From the NCBI GenBank assembly GCA_000434775.1, contig FR895493.1, positions 42,036 to 58,213 of the forward strand: a stretch of DNA of 16,178 bases. The letters run 5' to 3'. The notes under the pieces are model-generated. The model did no database searches. It saw only the letters and a list, made by a program, of their open reading frames with translations, and was not told the DNA's origin. The DNA is from Eggerthella sp. CAG:368. Lineage in GTDB: Bacteria > Actinomycetota > Coriobacteriia > Coriobacteriales > Eggerthellaceae. Positions 7,534 to 14,334 of the stretch are shown here, in pieces. The position numbers were made by a program, and so were the translations under genes. Every line of letters begins with the position of its first letter. Within the stretch, counting starts at the first letter, position 1.

Positions 7534-8001
7534 ATGTTGAAAGTGTCAAAGCGTACGTTACTTCTTGTTGCTGGTATTGTGTGGTGTCTTGCTGGTGGGA
7601 ATATCGCTTGGCTCGGTATTCAGGAGTTTGTACAGGTAGATTCAAATATGTGTTGGCTCCTTGCTTTTGGAGCAGTGGTAGTTTTTGTTGTGTTCCATAT
7701 AATGATTTTTTCAAAGATGGTTATTAAGCACGCTAATCGCATTAAATCATATGAAACGGAGCGCGTTTCAATTTGGAAATTCTTTGATGCTTCTGGCTAT
7801 ATTATGATGGCCATAATGATGACGGGTGGTATTTCTTTACGTGCGTTCGGACTTGTTCCGTCATGGTTTATCGCCTTTTTCTATATGGGGCTTGGTATTG
7901 CTTTGGTGCTTTCTGGCATAAGCTTTTTAGTTCGCTTTGCTCGGAAAGGCAATAAGCCAATTTCTTGTCCCTTTCGGCTTCGTGGCTTTACTCTTGGCTG
8001 A
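7534..8001 (+). CDS. Hypothetical four-helix membrane protein, last gene of the exporter operon
   Basis: I do not recognise a family. The 155-residue protein has four likely transmembrane helices (about 8-29, 41-60, 87-105 and 110-134), a short basic loop with IKHANRIKSYE (about 64-74) and a basic C-terminal tail. There is no cleavable signal peptide. It starts nine bases after the stop of the second ABC gene, with AGGGGG at 7524-7529 as ribosome site, so it is very likely co-transcribed. Being tied to the exporter operon suggests an accessory, sensor or immunity-like role, or a membrane protein unrelated to transport that is controlled by the same signal. Nothing in the sequence decides between these. 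Confidence 0.8.
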   Translation: MLKVSKRTLLLVAGIVWCLAGGNIAWLGIQEFVQVDSNMCWLLAFGAVVVFVVFHIMIFSKMVIKHANRIKSYETERVSIWKFFDASGYIMMAIMMTGGISLRAFGLVPSWFIAFFYMGLGIALVLSGISFLVRFARKGNKPISCPFRLRGFTLG

Positions 8002-8028
8002 TCGCTCCTAAGAGGCAATCAGCCAAGA
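7992..8028. terminator. Strong hairpin between convergent genes, overlapping a stop codon
   Basis: TCTTGGCTGAT (7992-8002) and ATCAGCCAAGA (8018-8028) are an exact 11-bp inverted repeat with a 15-nt loop that could pair a little further. The left arm contains the TGA stop (7999-8001) of the exporter operon's last gene, and the minus-strand gene ends 15 bases to the right. No T tract follows on either strand, so it is a likely transcript end or 3' stabiliser for both converging transcripts rather than a textbook terminator. Confidence 0.55.
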
Positions 8029-8042
8029 TACGCGATGTCGCC

Positions 8043-8738
8043 TTATATCTCTCCGAGTCCACCCATGTTCTCAAAACGGCTCGATAGAAATTCATTGGTA
8101 AACTGATGGTCGTAGTATTCCTCTACGGCGTTTCGGGGAGGTTCTCCATGTGTGCGTTCGTCAGCACGCAGAAGAGCCGTGATGGTTACCGCAATGTCTA
8201 CGGCAAGATACACTGAAAGAATCAACGTGCAAATTTTGTAGGGTCTATTTTGCGTTTTAATGTGCGAGAAAACTTTGTCGCAAAGAGGAAGGCCAACTTT
8301 TACCCAAAGAAGACCAAGTGTTCCCCAAACCGCGCAATGAAACACATCGGTGCGCCCATCGAAGTTAAAGGGCAGATCAAGGTAGCTCCAAGCAACGACG
8401 CCCCAGAAGGTTTCCATCGCCCAGCTAGCGAAATATTCCACGCTTCCGCCAACAACTGCGGCAATAAAAAATAAGAACCAATAAGGTCTATCGGAAAAAG
8501 GTTCTAAGAACACAGAAAGCAGTACGGCGGCTAATCCGTAAATAGGAGAAAATGGACCCCAGACTAAACCTGCCCTGCTTTCAACTACGCCAAACGCAAT
8601 CCAATGTTGAAGCGTTTCCCCCAAAAGCCCCAAAACAGACATGATGGCGAAAATCCAAACCAAATTCCGCCAGCTTTGGGCGACGGTGGTGCATTGAGTT
8701 TTTTTGTGAGTGATATGTCGTTCGGCGATTCGTTCCAT
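8043..8738 (-). CDS. CmpB-like putative ABC-transporter permease-type membrane protein (PF06541 family)
   Basis: A 231-residue membrane protein resembling the putative 'ABC transporter type IV' CmpB family. The motifs I rely on are GPFSPIYG (61-68), EYFASW (101-106) and the segment around YLDLPFNFDGR (119-129), which recur in that family in this order. About five hydrophobic helices are visible (27-48, 60-78, 86-104, 133-150, 168-190), followed by a soluble acidic C-terminal tail. The biochemical role of the family is not established, and the 'transporter' label comes from naming rather than data. It stands alone here, with no ATPase gene next to it in the same orientation. The start is ATG 8738; no convincing ribosome site precedes it. 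A GATAAT (8762-8757) could be a -10 box giving a very short leader. Confidence 0.75.
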   Translation of the reverse strand: MERIAERHITHKKTQCTTVAQSWRNLVWIFAIMSVLGLLGETLQHWIAFGVVESRAGLVWGPFSPIYGLAAVLLSVFLEPFSDRPYWFLFFIAAVVGGSVEYFASWAMETFWGVVAWSYLDLPFNFDGRTDVFHCAVWGTLGLLWVKVGLPLCDKVFSHIKTQNRPYKICTLILSVYLAVDIAVTITALLRADERTHGEPPRNAVEEYYDHQFTNEFLSSRFENMGGLGEI

Positions 8739-8871
8739 AGCGTATCTGATTGTAACATTATCTTAAATCTGTGTATCTTTTTTGACAGTTGCTAAACTCG
8801 CAGGTGAAGATAGTGACAAGAAAGCGGATAGCTCATAAAATTGAACGACTAAGAAAAGGAGTAGGTTTTTA

Positions 8872-10218
8872 ATGCCCGTTGGTTTAAGTATTGCACTCGT
8901 TGTTTTCTTTCTTTTAATGAATGCTTTCTTTGTTGTTGCAGAGTTCTCCTTAGTTCGCGTTCGTAAATCTCAAATTGAGCTATTGGTTGATCAAAAAGCA
9001 CGCGGTTCAAAGCGCGCAATGGTTATTTCTGAAAATGTAAACGCCTATCTTTCCGCTTGTCAGTTGGGTATCACCTTGGCTTCGCTTGCACTTGGTTGGT
9101 TGGGCGAGCCTGCTGTTTCGAGTTTGATTCATCCTGCTTTGGCAGCTATTGGCTTGCCTGACGCAGCGGTTTCGGCTATTGCGGTGGCAATTGGCTTCAT
9201 TCTTATTACCGCGCTTCACATTGTGGTTGGTGAGCTTATTCCGAAGTCTATGGCTATCATCAATACAGAACGTTACGCTTTGTTCACGGCAACACCTCTG
9301 TACTGGTTTTACCACATCACGTATCCCATCATGTGGTTGTTTAATAGCATGACCAATGGCTTTATGAAGCTTACGGGTCACAGTGATGCGGAAGAGCATT
9401 CTGCCTACACCGAAGAAGAAATTAAAATTCTGCTTGAGGAGTCAGTGGATAGTGGCTCTATTGATGAAGATCAGTACCAGTATCTCGATAATATTTTCGA
9501 TCTTGATGACAAAGATGCGAAAGCCATCATGACGCCGCGCACAGAGGTTTTGTGTATTGATATGGACGATGATTTGGAAACAAATCTTGATTTCATGGGC
9601 AAGAATAAATTTACGCGCTACCCAGTGTTCAAAGAAGATAAAGACAACATCGTTGGGTTCGTTCATATTAAGGATGCCTATCTTCTCCCTGACGACGCCA
9701 CCATGGCCGATCTTAAAATTCGCACCATTCAAGCGGTGCCTGAAAGCATTTCTCTTGCAAAGCTTTTGCAGGTACTCCAAGAAAAGCACACTAAGATTGC
9801 CGTGGTTGTAGATGAGCACGGTGGAACTTCTGGCATCGTCACCATGACCGATGTAGTTGAGCAGATTATCGGACGTATGGAAGATGAATACTTGCACGAT
9901 GATCAGGATGAGATTCTTAAAGTGGGCGAAGATCGCTATTTGGTAGATGGCTCTTTGCCCGTTGATCAATTTGTGGAGTTTCTTGAATACGAGCCTGTTC
10001 CTGTGTTCGACTACGAAACAGCAAGTGGTTTAATGCTTGATTTGCTCGATAAGATTCCCGAAGAAGGGGATATTTTTGTTCTTCATCACGAAGGCAGGAA
10101 GATCACCCTTTCCACTGAAGCAATGGATGGCTTGCGTATTGATAAAATTGGCGTTTTATTTGAAGCGGATGATCTAGACAAAGAAGCCAGCCAAGGAGAC
10201 GGAGAAGACGGTAAATAG
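8872..10218 (+). CDS. DUF21/CBS/CorC-HlyC domain protein (CNNM/hemolysin-C family)
   Basis: A 448-residue membrane protein of the CNNM/CorC family, linked in the literature to magnesium (and sometimes sodium) export and often labelled 'hemolysin'. Domains in order: a DUF21 membrane domain (about 1-170) with helices near 5-25, 60-80, 98-122 and 138-160 and the typical NAFFVVAEF and GELIPKS segments; an acidic linker with an EEEIKILLEES helix; a CBS pair (about 216-335) with IMTPRTEV and VVVDEHGGTSGIVTMTD; and a C-terminal CorC_HlyC domain (about 350-430) ending in a short acidic tail. CBS pairs bind adenine nucleotides, and in this family ATP with Mg2+. ATG 8872 is preceded by AAAGGAG (8855-8861) at 10-nt spacing. 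A consensus TTGACA lies at 8782-8787, but no matching -10 box follows at normal distance. Confidence 0.92.
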   Translation: MPVGLSIALVVFFLLMNAFFVVAEFSLVRVRKSQIELLVDQKARGSKRAMVISENVNAYLSACQLGITLASLALGWLGEPAVSSLIHPALAAIGLPDAAVSAIAVAIGFILITALHIVVGELIPKSMAIINTERYALFTATPLYWFYHITYPIMWLFNSMTNGFMKLTGHSDAEEHSAYTEEEIKILLEESVDSGSIDEDQYQYLDNIFDLDDKDAKAIMTPRTEVLCIDMDDDLETNLDFMGKNKFTRYPVFKEDKDNIVGFVHIKDAYLLPDDATMADLKIRTIQAVPESISLAKLLQVLQEKHTKIAVVVDEHGGTSGIVTMTDVVEQIIGRMEDEYLHDDQDEILKVGEDRYLVDGSLPVDQFVEFLEYEPVPVFDYETASGLMLDLLDKIPEEGDIFVLHHEGRKITLSTEAMDGLRIDKIGVLFEADDLDKEASQGDGEDGK

Positions 10219-10235
10219 TCATTCGGTAGTCCTGA

Positions 10236-11681
10236 TCAATGTGGTGTTTTCGTTTGCTTACGGCGCACTTCCTTAAAAGATCCCGCTAGATCTCCTAGAA
10301 GGCCCGCAATAACGCTGAAAGCAAATTCCTGCGTTTTCTCATCAAGGGAAGCAAGGTGTATAACGACTTGGGGAGCTTTTTTGAGTAAATCAGCCGGAAG
10401 TGTTTCGATGTTGTTGCTTTCTGATACGTATTCCACCACACCGAACAAAACAGAGCAGAATTCAATGCGATCCTCTGTGGTAAGTGAAGCAATCCAGCGT
10501 GAGAGTCCCAGGTCGGCAGAATCGGAAAGCAAGGTGTTTTTGCCCTCGTACACAAACGAATACCTGCTGTTCGTGTTGTTGGTGTCGCTGGTGCTAATGG
10601 TGTTTTTGAGGGCAGCTTCGTTATTGTGTTTGTCGCTTTCCTTGCGCGTGTTCGCGTTCTCGGTTTCATCGTAGGTTTTACCGGTTATTATTTTATTGGG
10701 TTTGTTGCTGCTGGCTTTGCTCGTAACTTCATCAGAGATCCGCTCAATTTCCCAGGAAAAGGGCATATGCTGCATGAGTGCAAGCTCGCTCGACTTAACA
10801 ACAAAAGGCATAACAAGGTCGTCAAAAATTCGCCCAACAATCGAGTGAGCGGGTATTACCTTAATGATGCGATGCTTTATTTGCTCGATTTCTTCTTCTT
10901 CAAACTGCCAAGGATTAACTCCGGGTCCATCGAAGCTATACGCTGCGGTAATGAGCGACTGGAGGGGCAGGGTGCATTTTGTGGCAGCGTAAATGGCCAG
11001 GTTACCACCCTTTGAGTGTCCTCCCAAGCGTAAGGCAGGGATACGTGCATGACGAGGCTTCTTTTGAAGTTGAAGCCACTTGTTCATCATAGCCTGAGTG
11101 TAAAGGCGTGCATATTCCTGAGAGGGAACAGGGTTTAAAACGCTGAGCGCGAAATCTTCTTCCCAGCCAGTAATGGTGCTGTCGGTTCCTCTAAAAGAAA
11201 GGTAAAACGAGCCATCGGGCACATGAAAACACATTGCTGCGAACTGTGTGAATGAGTTTGGATTGAGATCGACGGCAACATCGGAAACCCCGAGAGCAGA
11301 AAAGCGTGAACTTCTCGAAAGGGCTTTAAGAAAAGGCTGAGCATACGTGTCAAACCAGAAAAGATTGGATAGGTTTTTAGGCTCTATTGAAGCAAGCGCC
11401 CCGCGAACAAGTACGGGTTCGGCGAAGTTGTATAATCCCTGATCGGGTGGGAATAAAGTTTGTTTATCGAAAGCGTCGTCGGTGTAGCTAGCGCGCTTCG
11501 ATTCGCTCTCAAATAAAAGAGGGAGTTCTTCATTGAGAACAACCGAGCGTGGAGCTTTTGCATTTTCAAACAAAAAATAAGAAGCAATGGCAAGGACAAA
11601 GGAGTCAAGGAGCGAGAAAGGTTTTTCGTCGAAAGACGCGGTTTCCGATTCAAGGTAGTTCAGGATGTTCTGTTTAGCCAA
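10236..11681 (-). CDS. Mbeg1-like alpha/beta hydrolase (DUF2974 family)
   Basis: A 481-residue predicted serine hydrolase. The signature is the nucleophile elbow GHSKGG with Ser223, preceded by a SFRGTDSTITGWEEDF segment (162-177) that is typical of the Mbeg1-like/DUF2974 lipase-like group. Asp251 in SFDGPG is a candidate acid, and His305 in MQHMPFSW is a candidate catalytic His; these two are inferred. The natural substrate is unknown. No signal peptide or membrane helix is visible, so it should be cytosolic. A 50-residue stretch (about 321-372) is low-complexity, rich in S, T, N, K and D, and looks like a linker before a C-terminal helical part. The start is TTG 11681, with an AAGAGG ribosome site about 9 nt upstream on the minus strand. 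The gene converges on the CBS protein gene with only 17 bases between stops and no terminator in the gap. Confidence 0.83.
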   Translation of the reverse strand: MAKQNILNYLESETASFDEKPFSLLDSFVLAIASYFLFENAKAPRSVVLNEELPLLFESESKRASYTDDAFDKQTLFPPDQGLYNFAEPVLVRGALASIEPKNLSNLFWFDTYAQPFLKALSRSSRFSALGVSDVAVDLNPNSFTQFAAMCFHVPDGSFYLSFRGTDSTITGWEEDFALSVLNPVPSQEYARLYTQAMMNKWLQLQKKPRHARIPALRLGGHSKGGNLAIYAATKCTLPLQSLITAAYSFDGPGVNPWQFEEEEIEQIKHRIIKVIPAHSIVGRIFDDLVMPFVVKSSELALMQHMPFSWEIERISDEVTSKASSNKPNKIITGKTYDETENANTRKESDKHNNEAALKNTISTSDTNNTNSRYSFVYEGKNTLLSDSADLGLSRWIASLTTEDRIEFCSVLFGVVEYVSESNNIETLPADLLKKAPQVVIHLASLDEKTQEFAFSVIAGLLGDLAGSFKEVRRKQTKTPH

Positions 11682-11804
11682 TGTGCTCGCCTCTTAACGT
11701 CGGGTGTCACGCTTTATTAGGTATCACGTTCCACTCGTAAGTGTATTTCATTAGCTGCTTTACGAAAGGGACACTGTGAAATTTAGGGGCAAGGCTTAAA
11801 AAAT
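11682..11804. other. Intergenic region upstream of the hydrolase gene
   Basis: This region holds the ribosome site of the minus-strand hydrolase gene, next to the TTG start, and presumably its promoter, but I see no convincing -35/-10 pair. No RNA gene or repeat is apparent. Confidence 0.4.
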
Positions 11805-11839
11805 ATCGGACCTGGAATAATCTTTACTCCAGGTCCGAT
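11805..11839 (-). terminator. Rho-independent terminator of htpG
   Basis: ATCGGACCTGGA (11805-11816) and TCCAGGTCCGAT (11828-11839) are an exact 12-bp inverted repeat with an 11-nt loop. On the minus strand the distal arm is followed by ATTTTTTAAG, a proper T tract. It lies 90 bases past the htpG stop codon. On the plus strand the following TCATTTATTCATTTTT is weaker but could give some bidirectional function. Confidence 0.88.
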
Positions 11840-11929
11840 TCATTTATTCATTTTTGCAGTATCAATACACCAAGGAGCTGTTCCTGTCGTTTATGGCATG
11901 ACGCCAGTGAAGCAGCTGCAACACGTAAA

Positions 11930-13888
11930 CTACTTCATCAGATCGCAAACCGCTTGAGCATACGCTACTGGGTCTTCAATAGGCAAACCTTCAGTAATGA
12001 GAGCCTGGTTGTATAAAATGTTGGTGTACTGCTTAATTTTATCGGTATCGTTTTCCTTCTGTGCTTCCTGAAGTGTTTTGAAAATGCTGTGCTGAGCATT
12101 GATTTCAAGGACACGGTCAGATTTGATGTTTTGTCCATCAGGAGCCATAGCCATGATCTTTTCCATCTCAAGGCTGATGGGACCTTCGGCGGTAACGCAG
12201 GCAGGGGTATCGGAAAGGCGAGCTGAAACTACAACCTTAGAAACTGCATCTCCCAAAGCATCCTTCATTGTTTTGAAGAGTTCCTCGTTTTCTTTTGTAA
12301 TAGCTTCCGCGGCTGATTTTTCGTCTTCGGTTTCGAGTCCTAGATCGCCGCCTGCAACGTTTTTGAGCTCCTTGGCATTCTTACCTTCTTCATCGGCGCC
12401 ATAATCGTGCATTGCGGTCATGCAGAACTCATCAACATCTTGGGTGCAGAGCAAAACATCAAAGCCCTTGTCCTGAATGGTTTTTACGATTGGCATTTTT
12501 GCAAGGCGGTCAACAGATTCACCAGCGGCATAGAAAATAGAAGACTGCCCTTCTGGCATGTTGGCGATGTATTCGTCAAGCGTGATCATTTTCTTTTCTT
12601 TTGCCGAATAGAACAGAAGTAATTCGCCGAGCTGGTGTTTTTCCATGCCGTAAGAAGAATAGATGCCATACTTCAAGCCACGACCAAAGTTTTCGAAGAA
12701 CTTTTCGTATTCCTCGCGATCGTTATCACGCATTTTAACAAGTTCTGATTTGATCTTTTTCTCAAGCTTGTTGGCAATAGCGCGCAGCTGGCTGTTGTGC
12801 TGGAGCGTTTCACGAGAAATATTGAGCGTGAGGTCTTGGCTATCAACAACGCCGCGAACAAAGTTGAAATAGTCAGGCAAAAGCTCTTCGCACTTTTCCA
12901 TAATGAGCACGTTTGAGCTGTAGAGCGCGAGGCCTTTCTTGTAATCCTTACTGTATAAATCATAGGGCGCGCGTCCCGGAATAAAGAGCAGCGCATCGTA
13001 TTCCAAAGCACCCTCTGCATGAACCGAAATGGTGCGTGCAGGGTCGGTGAAATCATGGAAATCAGTTTTGTAGAACTCGTTATATTCTTCCTGGGAAACT
13101 TCAGACTTGCGGCGCTTCCAGATAGGAATCATTGAATTGATGGTTTGAATTTCAAGAACGGTTTCATATTCTGGCTTGTAATCATCGCCAGCATCTTCGG
13201 GCTTGGGGAGCTCGTGGCGAACTTCGCATTCCATTTGGATGGGGTAGCGAACGTAGTTGCTGTAGCGCTTGATGAGGTTTTTGAGCTCATATTCGTTAAG
13301 GAAGAGGTCATAATCTTCTTCCTCAGTGTTGTCCTTAAGATGCAGGATAATAACTGTTCCATGGGTTGGCTGTTCTGCTTTGGTCGAGAAAACAGAAGGC
13401 AGTTCTTCAGTTTCTGTTACCGTGTAGCCTTCGATGCCATCGCTTTCCCACATCCAGGTTTCGTCGCTGCCATATGAACGGGAAATTACCTGAACGCGTT
13501 GGGCAACCATAAAAGAAGCATAGAAGCCAACGCCAAACTGTCCAATAATATCAACGTCGTCACCTTGCGATTCAGCGTTTTCGGTTTTGAACTCAAGGCT
13601 GCCAGAATGAGCGATAGTGCCAAGGTTTTTCTCGAGCTCATCTTTGGTCATGCCAATGCCGCTATCAGCAACTGTAATAGTGCGTGTATCTTTGTCGAAT
13701 GCGACCGAAATAGCTAAATCGTCCTTGCTTACTTTGATTGAGGTATCGGTCAGACTTCGGAAATAGAGCTTATCTACGGCATCGGATGCGTTAGAAATTA
13801 GCTCACGCAAAAAGATCTCACGATTGGTGTAAATAGAATTAATCATGAGATCTAACAGCTTTTTACTCTCTGTTTTAAATTTTTTCAT
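11930..13888 (-). CDS. htpG: Molecular chaperone HtpG (bacterial Hsp90)
   Basis: A cytosolic ATP-dependent Hsp90 chaperone of 652 residues that acts as a dimer on late folding intermediates, usually with DnaK. The N-terminal GHKL ATPase domain has FLRELISNASDA with the catalytic Glu29 and Asn33, DSGIGM with the adenine-contacting Asp75, and GQFGVGFYAS (116-125). The middle domain has NISRETLQ with Arg359, the residue that contacts the ATP gamma-phosphate. The C-terminal dimerisation domain is present, and there is no eukaryotic MEEVD tail. ATG 13888 is preceded on the minus strand by AGGAAAGGA at suitable spacing. The promoter upstream overlaps a perfect CIRCE element, so heat-shock control by HrcA is expected. 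It is transcribed alone, ending at the terminator at 11805-11839, and lies divergent from dnaK. Confidence 0.98.
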   Translation of the reverse strand: MKKFKTESKKLLDLMINSIYTNREIFLRELISNASDAVDKLYFRSLTDTSIKVSKDDLAISVAFDKDTRTITVADSGIGMTKDELEKNLGTIAHSGSLEFKTENAESQGDDVDIIGQFGVGFYASFMVAQRVQVISRSYGSDETWMWESDGIEGYTVTETEELPSVFSTKAEQPTHGTVIILHLKDNTEEEDYDLFLNEYELKNLIKRYSNYVRYPIQMECEVRHELPKPEDAGDDYKPEYETVLEIQTINSMIPIWKRRKSEVSQEEYNEFYKTDFHDFTDPARTISVHAEGALEYDALLFIPGRAPYDLYSKDYKKGLALYSSNVLIMEKCEELLPDYFNFVRGVVDSQDLTLNISRETLQHNSQLRAIANKLEKKIKSELVKMRDNDREEYEKFFENFGRGLKYGIYSSYGMEKHQLGELLLFYSAKEKKMITLDEYIANMPEGQSSIFYAAGESVDRLAKMPIVKTIQDKGFDVLLCTQDVDEFCMTAMHDYGADEEGKNAKELKNVAGGDLGLETEDEKSAAEAITKENEELFKTMKDALGDAVSKVVVSARLSDTPACVTAEGPISLEMEKIMAMAPDGQNIKSDRVLEINAQHSIFKTLQEAQKENDTDKIKQYTNILYNQALITEGLPIEDPVAYAQAVCDLMK

Positions 13889-13937
13889 TAATCAGTCCTT
13901 TCCTCTTTGGATAGGTAATGCACAAAGTGATAAACAA

Positions 13938-13964
13938 TTAGCACTCTCGGGTAGAGAGTGCTAA
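13938..13964 (-). promoter_or_regulatory. CIRCE operator (HrcA binding site) of htpG
   Basis: TTAGCACTC (13938-13946), a 9-base spacer and GAGTGCTAA (13956-13964) match the CIRCE consensus at every arm position. It begins five bases after the -10 box of the htpG promoter and covers the predicted transcription start, the normal place for HrcA repression. It ends about 50 bases before the htpG start codon, so it also lies in the mRNA leader. Confidence 0.97.
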
Positions 13965-13969
13965 AAGAG

Positions 13970-13997
13970 ATTCTAGTAGCGTTGCCAAGGATGTCAA
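13970..13997 (-). promoter_or_regulatory. Promoter of htpG
   Basis: On the minus strand a consensus TTGACA (13997-13992), a 16-nt spacer and TAGAAT (13975-13970, five of six matches) form a strong vegetative promoter. This fits HrcA-type control, which works by repression of a housekeeping promoter rather than by an alternative sigma factor. Confidence 0.85.
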
Positions 13998-14143
13998 GAA
14001 TTGGCATCTTCCGTAAGGGAATTGTCATAAAAGAGAAAAGACAGGGTTAAGGTTTAAATGAGCTTTTGTCATTTTATAAAATGAGGAATGACCTGCGAAA
14101 ATAAAACTAACTAAAATAATCTTCAACAGAACGGTTACAAAAC
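13998..14143. other. htpG-dnaK divergent intergenic core with a perfect 14-bp palindrome
   Basis: Between the two outward promoters lies CATTTTATAAAATG (14070-14083), a perfect 14-bp palindrome. It is nested inside a wider GTCATT...AATGAC pairing (14068-14073 with 14087-14092). The heptamer TTGTCAT occurs at 14022-14028 and again at 14066-14072. No coding region or RNA gene is seen. The palindrome could be a regulator site or just AT-rich DNA. Confidence 0.4.
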
Positions 14144-14172
14144 TTGACAATACTAGACTTAGATTTTATTAT
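14144..14172 (+). promoter_or_regulatory. Promoter of dnaK
   Basis: Consensus TTGACA (14144-14149), a 17-nt spacer and TATTAT (14167-14172) make a near-ideal sigma-70-type promoter, with transcription expected to start near 14179. There is no CIRCE. A poor match to the HspR/HAIR pattern, CTTGACA-N7-ACTTAGA (14143-14163), overlaps the -35 box with the correct 7-base spacing but only 9 of 14 arm positions matching. Confidence 0.85.
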
Positions 14173-14178
14173 AGTCAC

Positions 14179-14334
14179 TGTCATTGGGAAGTCGCGCAAG
14201 CGGCTTTCGTGATATGCACAGGTAATAACAGAGGTTACCCGGCATGACTTACAAGTTTGAATAACTCGGAGTGCTTCGGCCTTTCAAGCTTCAATAGTCA
14301 CGGCGGGCATACAACAACTGAAAGGATATGTAGG
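14179..14334 (+). promoter_or_regulatory. Long structured 5' leader of dnaK
   Basis: The leader is about 155 nt long. The first hairpin is AAGTCGC (14189-14195) with GCGGCTT (14200-14206), 7 bp closed by a GCAA tetraloop of the stable GNRA type. A second pairing is AAGTTTGAA (14253-14261) with TTCAAGCTT (14283-14291), 9 bp with one G-U, enclosing a short inner stem (CGGA/TTCG). A GGTAA/TTACC pairing lies between them. The ribosome site GAAAGGA (about 14320-14326) is outside these stems. An RNA thermometer or an mRNA-stability role is possible, but not shown. Confidence 0.45.

Noticed and set aside
8782..8814. Promoter for the CBS protein gene
   Set aside because: TTGACA is perfect, but no acceptable -10 box lies 16-19 bases downstream; the best candidate, GATAGT, is 21 bases away.
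10626..11015. Plus-strand open frame inside the hydrolase gene
   Set aside because: It is fully antisense to a gene with clear catalytic motifs and shows no coding features of its own.
11840..11929. Small RNA or short gene between htpG and its terminator
   Set aside because: The 90 bases show only a short ATTCATTT tandem repeat, with no promoter or stable fold; best read as the htpG 3' untranslated region.
12099..12404. Long plus-strand open frame inside htpG
   Set aside because: It is antisense to a conserved chaperone gene, has no ribosome site or recognisable domain, and its composition mirrors the htpG codons.
14143..14163. HspR/HAIR operator at dnaK
   Set aside because: Spacing is right, but only 9 of 14 arm positions match CTTGAGT-N7-ACTCAAG, and the left half is explained by the -35 box. 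Not listed as a HAIR feature.
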